A stretch of DNA of 52,219 nucleotides from Candidatus Cryptobacteroides caccocaballi (GCA_018064725.1 JAGHUQ010000127.1:1-52219), one strand, 5' to 3'. Positions 24,688-33,045 are shown, counted from the first letter of the stretch. The notes: generated by a model not told the origin, from the letters alone. Numbers and translations are program-made.

Positions 24688-26568
24688 TTATCTGATTCCA
24701 TCTCCCTTGACCTCTTCGATGCCTTCGATTTCGTACAGCTTCTTGAGAGCAAGCACAAGCTCGGTCACGGAGTGTACGAGGAAGGTTATCTTTCCCTCTG
24801 CTATCTCGTCCTTGGTTTCAGTGGTGATCGAGTCAATGGACAGTCCGAGACCGTTGGTGATTTCCTCAATCATGTCCATCAGCAGGTGGTAGCGGTCGAT
24901 TCCACGGAATGCCACCGTCACCGGATACTGTATGTCAGCCCTCTCCTTGAATTCGACGTTCACGACGTTGTCACCCAGCTGTGAGGCCTGCTCGATGATG
25001 GCAGGGCAGCTGCGCCTATGGACGGTTATGATTCCGTTAGGCTCACGGAAACCGATAATGTCGCCGCCTGGGATAGGCTGGCAGATAGGACAACGCTTGA
25101 TAGGCTCGTCCTTTTCCATGGACTTGAGGACCTGATGTATCGAGCGCTTCGCATTGTATGTCTGTACATGCTCGAGCCAATCCTCCTTCACGGTGATTGC
25201 GTCACTAAGGCCGATTTCTACGCAATCCCCGCGCTGGAGCTCGGTCTTGACGGACGAGAGATGCCCGTTGATGCGAGCGTATTTCGCGTGTGTTCCGATG
25301 TGCGGATCCTGTTCGAATGCGAAATCCAATACGGTGGAGTCCTTAGGCAGTATGAATGCACGGCTGTCGGGAGTGAATACCATGATGTCGTCATAGTACA
25401 GGGTCGACACTATGCTGTCCATGTAGTTTCCTTCGAGCGACTGGTCGGCCATGTCCTCGAGCACCATCTTGAATCGCTTCATCCATGATGCGACATTGTA
25501 GCCGTCCTGCAGGTCGAACATGCAGCCGAGCTTCGAAACAGCGACCATGTGCTCGGAACAGATCTGTACGTCCTCCCATATACCCTCGTCGCTGAGAAGC
25601 TGGAGCTTGATGCACTTGTATGCGTTCTCTTTTGCCTGGTCGATCTGGTTGGTGAAGCTGTTAGGCTTCTCCTTGAAACGGTCGGTGAGGAGGGAATAGA
25701 TGCGCAGGCATATCCTCTTCTCCGGATAATCCTTTGTGTCCTTGAATGTGACACGGATATAATATCGGTTCTCTACGTGCTTGAGGTCGATGTTCTCGGA
25801 CTTCATCTTTCTCCAGATGCTGTACGGACGGCGGTAGAAAACCTCGGCCTTGCCGTTGATCTCGTTGTCTGCGAGTATCTTGTCGATCTCCTCGACGAAT
25901 ATGCTCAGCCGCTCCCTGTTTGCGAGTTCGTCCTCGTGAAGGTCACGCTCGATGTCGTTGTACTCCATTTCGCATCGATACTTGAACGCAAGGTTCTCGA
26001 GGTCAGTCTTCACGTCGAAGAGTCCTAGACGGTTGGCAAGGGGAGCATAGAAATAGTCAGTCTCTCCGGCTATCTTCATCTGCTTGTCCGGACGCATGCT
26101 GGCGAGGGTGCGCATATTGTGCAGACGGTCTGCAAGCTTCACCATGAGCGCTCGGATATCGTAGTGCATGGAGTCGAGAAGCTGCTTGAAATTATCGACC
26201 TGCTTTGACGCCTTGTAGCTCTCCTTCTTTTTCTTGGTCACCACGTCGACGAGGAACGCGACATCATCTCCGAAACGCTGCCTGATCTCGTCTACGGTGA
26301 TCGGGGTATCTTCCACAACGTCGTGCAGGAACGCACACATGACGCTGTGAAGGTCGAGCTTGAGCTCTTCGGATGCGATGCTGGCGACTGCGATAGGGTG
26401 GATGATGTAAGGGTGGCCGGACTTGCGTTTCTGGTCTTTGTGCGCCTCTCGGGCATACTCGTAGGAGTCTTTCAACTGCTCCATTTCCTCAGCAGTGATG
26501 CGGGGAGCCATCACGTCAAACACATGCTGTGCTGACTGCTGGATTTCGAGATCGAAGTTCTGTTCCAT
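24688..26568 (-). CDS. Rel/SpoT-family protein: intact hydrolase, degenerate synthetase
   Basis: This 626-residue bifunctional-type Rel homolog has an HD hydrolase domain with complete metal residues (H57, H82-D83 in F-L-H-D-V-V-E-D-T, D147 in L-A-D-R-L-H-N). The synthetase region (about 200-350) has decayed: the usual Y/V-x-D-L-x-x-x-R-I strand reads H-V-E-N-R-Y-Y-I-R-V, no G-Y-Q-S-L-H is present, and E-V-Q-I-R-T has become D-V-Q-I-C-S. TGS-like (about 400-460), Cys-containing and C-terminal ACT domains follow. It should mainly degrade (p)ppGpp. Length is about 100 residues below the family norm. Confidence 0.88.
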   Translation of the reverse strand: MEQNFDLEIQQSAQHVFDVMAPRITAEEMEQLKDSYEYAREAHKDQKRKSGHPYIIHPIAVASIASEELKLDLHSVMCAFLHDVVEDTPITVDEIRQRFGDDVAFLVDVVTKKKKESYKASKQVDNFKQLLDSMHYDIRALMVKLADRLHNMRTLASMRPDKQMKIAGETDYFYAPLANRLGLFDVKTDLENLAFKYRCEMEYNDIERDLHEDELANRERLSIFVEEIDKILADNEINGKAEVFYRRPYSIWRKMKSENIDLKHVENRYYIRVTFKDTKDYPEKRICLRIYSLLTDRFKEKPNSFTNQIDQAKENAYKCIKLQLLSDEGIWEDVQICSEHMVAVSKLGCMFDLQDGYNVASWMKRFKMVLEDMADQSLEGNYMDSIVSTLYYDDIMVFTPDSRAFILPKDSTVLDFAFEQDPHIGTHAKYARINGHLSSVKTELQRGDCVEIGLSDAITVKEDWLEHVQTYNAKRSIHQVLKSMEKDEPIKRCPICQPIPGGDIIGFREPNGIITVHRRSCPAIIEQASQLGDNVVNVEFKERADIQYPVTVAFRGIDRYHLLMDMIEEITNGLGLSIDSITTETKDEIAEGKITFLVHSVTELVLALKKLYEIEGIEEVKGDGIR

Positions 26569-26629
26569 TTGACTTTTCAGGTACTATAGAAACTGTAAAT
26601 ATATGCCAAATGTGCGAGAATGCATAGCA

Positions 26630-26654
26630 TGCGCACGCATTTTTTGCGCACGCA
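26630..26654 (-). repeat. Tandem 10-bp repeat able to form a hairpin upstream of the Rel gene
   Basis: TGCGCACGCA occurs twice (26630-26639, 26645-26654) separated by five T. In minus-strand RNA the two copies pair along all ten positions, two of them G-U, with an A5 loop. It lies between the stop of the Pr6Pr-like gene and the Rel start and lacks a following T run, so it is not a standard terminator. Confidence 0.5.
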
Positions 26655-26679
26655 CACGCGAAAGTATGTTCAGTTATCA

Positions 26680-27327
26680 CTATCTGATTCGGCTGACGAT
26701 CCAGACGTAGAGGCGGGAAATGAGAATGAGGAAGATGAGCAGGAATGCCACGTACCACATCACACCCATGAATGGGAATTCGCTGCTGAGTCCGAATGCG
26801 CCTACGGGCGATCCCCAGTTGAGGAAGAAATAAGGGTAGTTCGTCTCTCCGTTGAATGGCCAGTGGAGCACATATCCTATCGATGCGAAGACGAGATAGT
26901 AGAGCGGAGGGACTATGCTCCAATAGGAATCCTTGCCCTTGAGGTTCAAGGTCTTGGAGGATATGAAGAAATCGACGACAGAGAGCAGCGGAGAACATAC
27001 ATGGACCAGCACGCTGTCTATCCTGAACGCATTCTGCATCGTCGGTGCGAGTATGAAGCAGTATACGAATCCCGTGAGGGTGATGGCCACTGTTATGACC
27101 ATGTGAAGGATCGACCATGTCCTGTCGTTCTCCGGCTTGTCGCGAAGCATCCTTATGACTCCGGCGACCGCAAGAATAAGTACCCAGATATTCGACTGAA
27201 CGGTATAGTACAGAAGATAGCTCCATCGCACGGTCCCGTTATGTGCGTTTGTGAGAGTGAGAGCGATTCCTATTCCTGCACAGAGTGCGAGGATAGACTT
27301 GAGTGCAAGCTGTATGTTCCTTTTCAT
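26680..27327 (-). CDS. Pr6Pr-like integral membrane protein
   Basis: The 215-residue protein starts at ATG 27327, supported by a -7 box at 27349-27356 (minus strand). It has six hydrophobic segments and conserved-looking polar spots N-I-W, H-V-C-S-P-L-L and H-W-P-F-N-G-E-T-N-Y-P-Y-F-F-L-N. This pattern matches the Pr6Pr family (six TM, related in fold to FAR-17a/AIG1 serine hydrolases). Biochemical role in bacteria is unknown. It probably forms a single-gene unit ahead of the Rel gene. Confidence 0.7.
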   Translation of the reverse strand: MKRNIQLALKSILALCAGIGIALTLTNAHNGTVRWSYLLYYTVQSNIWVLILAVAGVIRMLRDKPENDRTWSILHMVITVAITLTGFVYCFILAPTMQNAFRIDSVLVHVCSPLLSVVDFFISSKTLNLKGKDSYWSIVPPLYYLVFASIGYVLHWPFNGETNYPYFFLNWGSPVGAFGLSSEFPFMGVMWYVAFLLIFLILISRLYVWIVSRIR

Positions 27328-27348
27328 CGTTTGAGTATAACTGAACTT

Positions 27349-27356
27349 CAAATATA
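27349..27356 (-). promoter_or_regulatory. -7 box for the Pr6Pr-like gene
   Basis: On the minus strand TATATTTG lies 22 bases before ATG 27327. Confidence 0.6.
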
Positions 27357-27450
27357 AGGACTTGTTTTGTATTCTCATCCGCTGTTTTGAGATAATGCCC
27401 AATATTCTTACCTTTATCGCTTGTTTTGAAAGTTCGTCAGATAGAAAATA

Positions 27451-28332
27451 ATGGAAAAGACAAGTTTTGCACAGAGATGCCGCGAGGAATTCAACGGCCT
27501 TAAGACCAAGCAGGACAGGAAGAATTTCTTCTATAACATAATCTTCGAGTCAGATACGCCTGAGGGAAGGATCTTTGATATTTTCCTGATGATATGCATC
27601 TTCGTCAGCGTAATCATCGCCATCTTCGGCAGTACCTTCAAGGCAGATTGGCTGAAGACGACCGTTTTCGTCCTCGAGTATTTCTTCACCTTCTTCTTCA
27701 CAGCCGAGTATGTCCTCAGACTCTATTGCTCGAAGAATCCGAAGAAATATGCCATTAGCCTGTTCGGAATAATAGACCTCCTGGCGATACTCCCGATGTA
27801 TCTGGGATTCTTCTTCCCTGGAGTCCAGTACGCCATCATCATTCGTTGTCTCAGATTGGTCAGGGTATTCCGCGTGCTGAAGCTTTTCAGTTTCCTGACG
27901 GAGGGCAACATCCTGATTGCAGCACTCTTTCAGAGCTGGAAGAAGATTGCTGTGTTCTTCATGTTCGTCGTGCTTCTCGTAGTCTGTCTCGGTACCATCA
28001 TGTTCATGGTCGAGGGACCTTCGGACGGCTCAGCCTTCAATAACGTGCCTAACAGTATCTACTGGGCAGTCGTGACCCTGACTACCGTAGGATACGGTGA
28101 CATCACGCCGGTCACGACTTTAGGCCGCTTCCTTTCTGTCATCATCATGCTTCTGGGCTATACCGTCCTCGCGGTACCTACAGGTATCATCTCCGCAGAG
28201 ATGATCAAAGGCGAGGGTAAGTCAACCATCAACAAGAAGTGCTCCAACTGTGGTGCCACAGGTCACGAGAGAGATGCGAAGTACTGCAAATACTGCGGCG
28301 CGAAGTTCGAGGATGATGCCGACGATTTCTAA
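27451..28332 (+). CDS. Voltage-gated K+ channel with C-terminal zinc ribbon
   Basis: This 293-residue six-TM channel has a voltage-sensor helix with arginines every third residue (R132, R135, R138, R141) and a K+ selectivity filter T-V-G-Y-G-D (212-217) between S5 and S6. The short cytoplasmic tail carries a zinc-ribbon: C264-x-x-C267 and C279-x-x-C282, with an acidic end. Bacterial Kv channels of this size are common; a zinc-ribbon tail is less usual and could sense metal or redox state, or simply fold the tail. It is a single gene, transcribed away from the Pr6Pr gene. Confidence 0.92.
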   Translation: MEKTSFAQRCREEFNGLKTKQDRKNFFYNIIFESDTPEGRIFDIFLMICIFVSVIIAIFGSTFKADWLKTTVFVLEYFFTFFFTAEYVLRLYCSKNPKKYAISLFGIIDLLAILPMYLGFFFPGVQYAIIIRCLRLVRVFRVLKLFSFLTEGNILIAALFQSWKKIAVFFMFVVLLVVCLGTIMFMVEGPSDGSAFNNVPNSIYWAVVTLTTVGYGDITPVTTLGRFLSVIIMLLGYTVLAVPTGIISAEMIKGEGKSTINKKCSNCGATGHERDAKYCKYCGAKFEDDADDF

Positions 28333-28352
28333 ACAATCTCAGGTCTGATAAT

Positions 28353-28475
28353 ACACAGGCTGTCACCAGACAGAGACCCGTAGCCGCCCGCGGCTTCGTG
28401 AGCGGGTGGCTCGAGCGAAGCGAGAGACGGGATGAAGCGCTATGCGCGAAGGTCGATGCTGATGACAGTCTGTGT
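28353..28475. other. Long folded intergenic element between convergent genes
   Basis: A 13-bp outer inverted repeat (ACACAGGCTGTCA at 28353-28365, TGACAGTCTGTGT at 28463-28475; 12 Watson-Crick pairs and one G-U) encloses further stems: GCCGCCCGC with GCGGGTGGC (28383-28410), CTCG with CGAG (28410-28424), and GCGC-TAT-GCGC (28437-28447). It is GC-rich compared with its flanks and has no T run, so it is more than a simple terminator. It could be a repetitive extragenic element, a structured RNA or a barrier between converging transcripts. Confidence 0.6.
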
Positions 28476-28493
28476 CAGCGAGTATAGAGGCCT

Positions 28494-29396
28494 CTATGCC
28501 TCGTAGCGTGCAGGAATACCGTAGATGGGAGGCGTTGGCTTTCCTCCGACAGCTTCTCTGGTCATGATCTCGACGCGAGTCTTGTCCAGAGTGAGGTAGT
28601 TGCTCTGTCCATAACCGCACGCACCGATCTTCATGGGCTCGCCGGGAGTGCAGCCTTCCGGAATGCGACGGGACTCGAGTATCGCTCTGGCTGCCGGCAC
28701 GTCATCGACGTCGAGACCGATATGGTTCTGACAGCCCATCTCAGTCTGATCCAGCTTCTGGTCGTAGAGCATGATCTCGATATACTCCCTGTCCGGACTG
28801 TCCGGCATTGCAAGCTTGATCCATTTGCTCGTGTTGTCGTCCGGACCGCCGCGCCAGAACTCCTTGAACCCGAGGATGAAGCTGTAGAATGCAAGATCTC
28901 TCGAGAAATCGTCGCACAGCCATCCCACATGTCTCATGAGATCGGAGATCCTCGTGTCCGGCATATCCTGACCCATGTGTTCTGCGAGCAGACCGCTGTC
29001 GATGTATTGCACGAACTCCACGTCGTGGCCGCTGAAATCCTTTATGAAGAAACACTTGAAACCGAATCCTGGATCCATGATATCGTCAGGAACCTTGACG
29101 CCCATCATCCTCAGATACATACGCATAGCCTCTATGTCATCGACCTCGAATGCCGTGTGACGGTATTTCCATTCCTTGCATTCGTCATCCTTCGTGATCT
29201 CGACGTACTGTCTGTCATTGATTTTCACGAACATCATCGTCGGTTTCCCTTCGCGCTCGACGTAATATGGCTTGGCATAGCCGAAATAGTCGGAAAAGAA
29301 GGCAGCTGTGTTCTCCAGGTCGTCTGCGAGAACGCTGAAATGTGCGATGCCGGTAATCTTCGGTCTCTGCGGGCGGATGAGTTTCGGGTCAGTCAT
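28494..29396 (-). CDS. Two-domain VOC (glyoxalase/extradiol dioxygenase-fold) protein
   Basis: The 300-residue protein contains two VOC units. The first has G-I-A-H-F-S-V, R-H-T-A-F-E-V-D-D and D-V-E-F-V-Q-Y; the second has R-H-V-G-W, N-H-I-G-L-D-V-D-D and R-V-E-I-M-T-R-E. The His and Glu residues are placed like VOC metal ligands. Such proteins include glyoxalases, epimerases and ring-cleaving dioxygenases, so the reaction is uncertain. It is the last gene of an operon with a xanthine permease, xpt and a secreted Ntn hydrolase; a role in purine-related or aromatic metabolite handling is only a guess. Confidence 0.8.
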   Translation of the reverse strand: MTDPKLIRPQRPKITGIAHFSVLADDLENTAAFFSDYFGYAKPYYVEREGKPTMMFVKINDRQYVEITKDDECKEWKYRHTAFEVDDIEAMRMYLRMMGVKVPDDIMDPGFGFKCFFIKDFSGHDVEFVQYIDSGLLAEHMGQDMPDTRISDLMRHVGWLCDDFSRDLAFYSFILGFKEFWRGGPDDNTSKWIKLAMPDSPDREYIEIMLYDQKLDQTEMGCQNHIGLDVDDVPAARAILESRRIPEGCTPGEPMKIGACGYGQSNYLTLDKTRVEIMTREAVGGKPTPPIYGIPARYEA

Positions 29397-29408
29397 GGCT
29401 TGGGTGTA

Positions 29409-30716
29409 TTATGCGTTCTTTTTTTCCTCCTTGGGAAGGAAAGCTGAGAGCAGTACTGCAAGTACGAACACTACAGCGACGCAGTTCTCAGCGAACACGG
29501 TCTTGACGATCTGTGGGAAGATGTCGAACATGCCGGTAGCCTGGGTGAAGCCTAGGCCGATGCTGAGGGAGAGGGCGACGATGATCATGTTGCGGTCAGA
29601 GAAGCCGCACCTTGCGATCATGCCGAATCCTGCGAACATGATCGATCCGAACATCATGATGGTGCAACCGCCGAGAACAGCCTGCGGGATGGTTGTGAGA
29701 AGGGTGCCGACAGCAGGGAAGACACCTCCGATGATCATGATGAGCGCACCGGTGGCGATGGCGAAGCGGTTGACTACGCCAGAGAGCGATGCAAGACCCA
29801 CGTTCTGTGAGAATGAGGTGATAGGAGTACATCCGAAGATACCGGCGATGGTGCTGACGAAACCGTCGGCTGCGATACTGCCGGAAAGCTCGCGGTCGGT
29901 GACCTCACGCTTGAGGGCGCCTGAGCAGAGTGCGCTGGTGTCGCCGATGGTCTCTGTTGCTGAAACCATGAAGATTGCAATGATCGAGAGTATGGCTCCG
30001 AGGTTGAACTCCGGCTTGAAAGGAAGGAACTTAGGAAGCGATACGAAACCTACGTTGTGGAGGCCTGAGAAATCGACCATGCCCATGCAGATTGCAAGGA
30101 TGTAACCCACGATGAGTCCGACGAGCACTGAGAGCGAACGGAGGAAGCCCTTTGCGAAGATCTGGCAGCCAAGGCATACGAGGAGGGTCACGGTACCGAC
30201 GATCCAGTTGTGTGCGGCGCCGAAATCAGCTGCGTCCTGTCCGCCTGCGAAAGAGTTCGCGCCGATAGGTAGGAGCGAGAATCCGATGGCGGTTACGACT
30301 GTTGCCGCCACGATAGGGGTGATGATGCGGATCCAATATTTTGCGAAGAGACCGAGGAGGCCTTCGAATATACCGCCGATGATGATTGCGCCCATCAGCG
30401 TGCCCATGCCCTGGGTGGTGCCGATGAAGATGGCGAGTGAGAGGAAGGTGAAGCTGATACCCATCACGACAGGGAGACGTGAACCGATTCTCCAGACAGG
30501 GTAGAGCTGCACGAGTGTACCGATACCGGCGATGATCATACAGTTCTGGATGAGTGCTGCGCTGAGTTCAGGAGCGACTCCCACCACGTTTGCGAGGATG
30601 ATGATAGGGGTGATGTTCGAAACGAACATTGCCAAAACATGCTGAAGGCCGAAAGGCACGGCCTGGAGAACAGGCATTCTGCCGTCCAGCTGATAAAGAG
30701 CGTTATTCTTATCCAT
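29409..30716 (-). CDS. NCS2-family xanthine/uracil permease
   Basis: This 435-residue transporter has about 12-14 hydrophobic segments and NCS2 signatures: V-P-F-G-L-Q-H-V-L-A-M-F near the N-terminus and S-F-S-Q-N-V-G-L-A-S-L-S-G-V-V-N-R in the middle, where the Gln-Asn pair is characteristic. It imports a purine base with H+ (or Na+). The gene next to it encodes xanthine phosphoribosyltransferase, so xanthine is the most likely cargo. Gaps are 23 bases to xpt and 12 bases to the VOC gene. Confidence 0.93.
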   Translation of the reverse strand: MDKNNALYQLDGRMPVLQAVPFGLQHVLAMFVSNITPIIILANVVGVAPELSAALIQNCMIIAGIGTLVQLYPVWRIGSRLPVVMGISFTFLSLAIFIGTTQGMGTLMGAIIIGGIFEGLLGLFAKYWIRIITPIVAATVVTAIGFSLLPIGANSFAGGQDAADFGAAHNWIVGTVTLLVCLGCQIFAKGFLRSLSVLVGLIVGYILAICMGMVDFSGLHNVGFVSLPKFLPFKPEFNLGAILSIIAIFMVSATETIGDTSALCSGALKREVTDRELSGSIAADGFVSTIAGIFGCTPITSFSQNVGLASLSGVVNRFAIATGALIMIIGGVFPAVGTLLTTIPQAVLGGCTIMMFGSIMFAGFGMIARCGFSDRNMIIVALSLSIGLGFTQATGMFDIFPQIVKTVFAENCVAVVFVLAVLLSAFLPKEEKKNA

Positions 30717-30739
30717 AGTATTGAGGTTTAGATTCTTGA

Positions 30740-31363
30740 TTATTCACCTGTTGAGAGATTCATCTTCTCGAGGGTCTTTGCAGGCTGCTCGCGGAACTTG
30801 ATGGTCTGGGTCTGCCAGTCCATGGACTCGACGATGGCGATGGACTCCACCCAGTAGCCTTCGGCGCGGAGTTCGCTGCCGCCCTTCTGCTGGCCCTTCT
30901 CGATCGCGATGCCGATTCCCGATACGCTTCCGCCGGCCTGATGGACGATGTCGATGAGCGCATGGGTGGCCTGGCCGTCAGCGAGGAAGTCGTCCACGAT
31001 GAGCACCTTGTCTGTGTCGTGGAGATAAGGCTTCGAGACGAACACATTGTTCATCTTCTTGTGGGTGAAGGAATATGCCTGAGCGACATACTTGTCATCG
31101 GTGCTGTTGGCTGTCTGGCTCTTCTTCGCAAACACTACAGGCACGTCGTAGAGCTCGCCTAGCAGGGTTGCGATCGCGATTCCGCTGGCCTCGATGGTAA
31201 GTATCTTGTTCACTTCGGCACCCTTGAAGCGGCGCTTGAATTCATGAGCCATCTGGCGCATGATGTCGATGTCGATCTGGTGATTGAGAAAACTGTCAAC
31301 CTTCAGTATGTTGCCCTCCTTGATGACACCGTCAAGGAGGATCTTATCTTCGAGAAAGTTCAT
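30740..31363 (-). CDS. xpt: Xanthine phosphoribosyltransferase
   Basis: This 207-residue enzyme makes XMP from xanthine and PRPP. The PRPP-binding motif is V-L-I-V-D-D-F-L-A-D-G-Q-A, and the N-terminus matches Xpt proteins (D-G-V-I-K-E-G-N-I-L-K-V-D-S-F-L-N-H-Q). The dimer-type E-A-S-G-I-A-I-A loop is also present. Length agrees with the family. It lies 2 bases after the Ntn hydrolase stop and 23 bases before the permease, so salvage enzyme and transporter are co-expressed, as in the xpt-pbuX pair of other bacteria. I see no purine riboswitch upstream of the operon. Confidence 0.94.
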   Translation of the reverse strand: MNFLEDKILLDGVIKEGNILKVDSFLNHQIDIDIMRQMAHEFKRRFKGAEVNKILTIEASGIAIATLLGELYDVPVVFAKKSQTANSTDDKYVAQAYSFTHKKMNNVFVSKPYLHDTDKVLIVDDFLADGQATHALIDIVHQAGGSVSGIGIAIEKGQQKGGSELRAEGYWVESIAIVESMDWQTQTIKFREQPAKTLEKMNLSTGE

Positions 31364-31365
31364 GG

Positions 31366-32658
31366 CTATTCAGGGAGGGTGATTACGATTGGCTCGAGCT
31401 GAGCTTTATCCTTCGCATAGAAGTTCTCGAACGGAATGAGGTATCCCTTCTTCGCGTCAATATCGTAAACGACAGTGTGTGATGTCTCCCAGAAGTCGTT
31501 GCCCTTGACGTGTGGGTCGTCGACCTGTCCATACTCCTTCTCGTAGCGTGCACGGTACTTTTCCATGGCGCCGTCCCAGTAACCATGCTGAGCCGAAACA
31601 TGACCGTCGCAATCGACACGGTTTCCGTCAACGGTATAGTACCAGCCCTTCTCATCTTTGCCGTATGCAGTAGGAACCGCGTTGTCGGTATACCAGAGGT
31701 CCTTCTCTGCAAGGAAATGCTTGTAGTACCATACGGAAGTGGCAATCTCGAGGTTGTCCTCGACAGAAAGAGCGGCGTTGTCGTACTGGTCCCTGACGCT
31801 TGCCCACCTTTCAACGCCCATGGCGAGAGGGTGGTTCTCATAGAATTCATCCGTTCCGAGTCCCCACTCTTCCACTTCGAAGTCGTAGAGATTGGTCATG
31901 ATGGCAGGATTACCGTTCTTGCTGTAATAACCTTTCTCGTTCTTGTCGAAATAGGTGACTGCCATCTTACCGTTGTCGAACTCCACGACGGCGGTCTTCT
32001 CCTTGTCTGAGATCATGTAGTGAGTCTCGTCACCGGCCATGGCGACGATGCTCTGGATGACTGTCCTTCCCTCGAGAAGCTCGATGGCCTCGTCAACGCT
32101 GCCGGCATTGTCCAATACGTAGCGTACTACGCACTGGCTGCTGAGGTCACCCTCGGTGATGTATTCAGCGCCTGGCTGATGAGGGACGATATTGATGTTT
32201 ATGGTTACTCCTGCATCGTTGATACCATCCACTACGCCGCATGGGAGGATTGATTTGTTGTTGTCGTCGATGACGCCGTCCTTGATGAACTGGTGTGTGA
32301 CGGTAGGGCTGGAATTGAGGAGACCGACGCTTGCATGCTTGACATTACCTCCCTTCGGCATCTTGATGATGATGCATCCGTAGTCAGCCTGATACCAGTC
32401 GAGATTACGTCCATGGTACTTTCCGTTTCGCCAGCTGGTACATGCTCCTGCAGAATTTGCTGCCTCGGAGAGCTTTGAAAGACGGTCGATGTAAGACTTG
32501 TTGCCAGTCTCGAAATCATATTCCTCAGGATTCCAGAGGACTTCTGCCGTGTTCTCCTGGATGCTTACCATCGAAAAATATTCTACATTCTCCTGCTTGC
32601 AGGAGATGAGTCCCAGCGTCATCAATGTGATGGCTGAAAGCTTAAGATTCCTTTTCAT
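31366..32658 (-). CDS. Secreted choloylglycine-hydrolase-like (Ntn/CBAH) lipoprotein
   Basis: The 430-residue protein has a lipobox Cys at residue 20 (G-L-I-S-C). The catalytic domain has the Ntn nucleophile in G-A-C-T-S-W (C73), followed by H-G-R-N-L-D-W (R84, D87), as in bile-salt hydrolases and penicillin V acylases. Here the Cys is preceded by about 50 residues that would need removal for an N-terminal nucleophile. Family members cleave amide bonds of bile salts, penicillin V, N-acyl homoserine lactones or acyl-amino acids. It is the first gene of an operon with xpt and a xanthine permease, which is unexpected. Substrate unknown. Confidence 0.82.
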   Translation of the reverse strand: MKRNLKLSAITLMTLGLISCKQENVEYFSMVSIQENTAEVLWNPEEYDFETGNKSYIDRLSKLSEAANSAGACTSWRNGKYHGRNLDWYQADYGCIIIKMPKGGNVKHASVGLLNSSPTVTHQFIKDGVIDDNNKSILPCGVVDGINDAGVTININIVPHQPGAEYITEGDLSSQCVVRYVLDNAGSVDEAIELLEGRTVIQSIVAMAGDETHYMISDKEKTAVVEFDNGKMAVTYFDKNEKGYYSKNGNPAIMTNLYDFEVEEWGLGTDEFYENHPLAMGVERWASVRDQYDNAALSVEDNLEIATSVWYYKHFLAEKDLWYTDNAVPTAYGKDEKGWYYTVDGNRVDCDGHVSAQHGYWDGAMEKYRARYEKEYGQVDDPHVKGNDFWETSHTVVYDIDAKKGYLIPFENFYAKDKAQLEPIVITLPE

Positions 32659-32698
32659 TTATTTTTGTTTTAATTATTTGCTGAAATCGAAGGGCTAA

Positions 32699-32706
32699 CA
32701 AAAATA
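32699..32706 (-). promoter_or_regulatory. Possible -7 box for the Ntn hydrolase/xpt operon
   Basis: On the minus strand TATTTTTG matches TAnnTTTG, 41 bases before ATG 32658. The region is very A/T-rich, so chance matches are likely. Confidence 0.4.
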
Positions 32707-32741
32707 AGAAAATTTTTCTTCATAGCTCCCAACAAATAGAA

Positions 32742-32749
32742 TATATTTG
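32742..32749 (+). promoter_or_regulatory. -7 box for the 32771-34856 unit
   Basis: TATATTTG lies 22 bases before ATG 32771, so the decayed small gene and probably the amidohydrolase behind it are transcribed from here. Confidence 0.6.
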
Positions 32750-32770
32750 TCGTACTTAATAAGCAGAACT

Positions 32771-33045
32771 ATGAAGCGGATAATTACGATCATTGCAGCA
32801 TGCTTTGCATTCGCTGCAGCGGCTTTTGCCCAGGACTCAAGACTGGAACCTGGAATCTATGCTATCGTAGACGGAACCCCGACCCACCTTACCTATACCA
32901 ACGGTACAGCTGCAAACTCGTTGATGAGAACACCTTCGAGATCACAGCCGACTTCGAACCGGGCGAGTACGCATTCATCTTCAAGCCAGCTAAGCTCGGT
33001 GAGTTCGATTTCACCAGTATCTATGGCTTCTATGTAGCTGAATAG
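32771..33045 (+). pseudogene. Decayed small secreted protein (internal deletion and frameshift)
   Basis: The first frame (ATG 32771) gives a clean signal peptide ending A-F-A-Q and a mature start L-E-P-G-I-Y-A-I-V-D-G-T-P-T, then turns into a Ser-rich nonsense tail. The -1 frame from about 32918 to 33045 encodes K-L-V-D-E-N-T-F-E-I-T, then G-E-Y-A-F-I-F-K-P-A-K-L-G-E-F-D-F and ends G-F-Y-V-A-E. Both pieces recall the two ends of a longer Bacteroidales secreted family, with the middle missing. No classical slippery heptamer is visible, so I call it a broken gene rather than programmed frameshifting. Confidence 0.65.

Noticed and set aside
26620..27357. 245-codon plus-strand frame
   Set aside because: It overlaps the Pr6Pr-like membrane gene on the minus strand. 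The plus-strand translation has mostly charged, low-complexity sequence and no motif.
32771..33045. Programmed -1 frameshift
   Set aside because: No slippery heptamer or downstream stem was seen at the switch, and the middle of the protein family appears missing, so decay is more likely.
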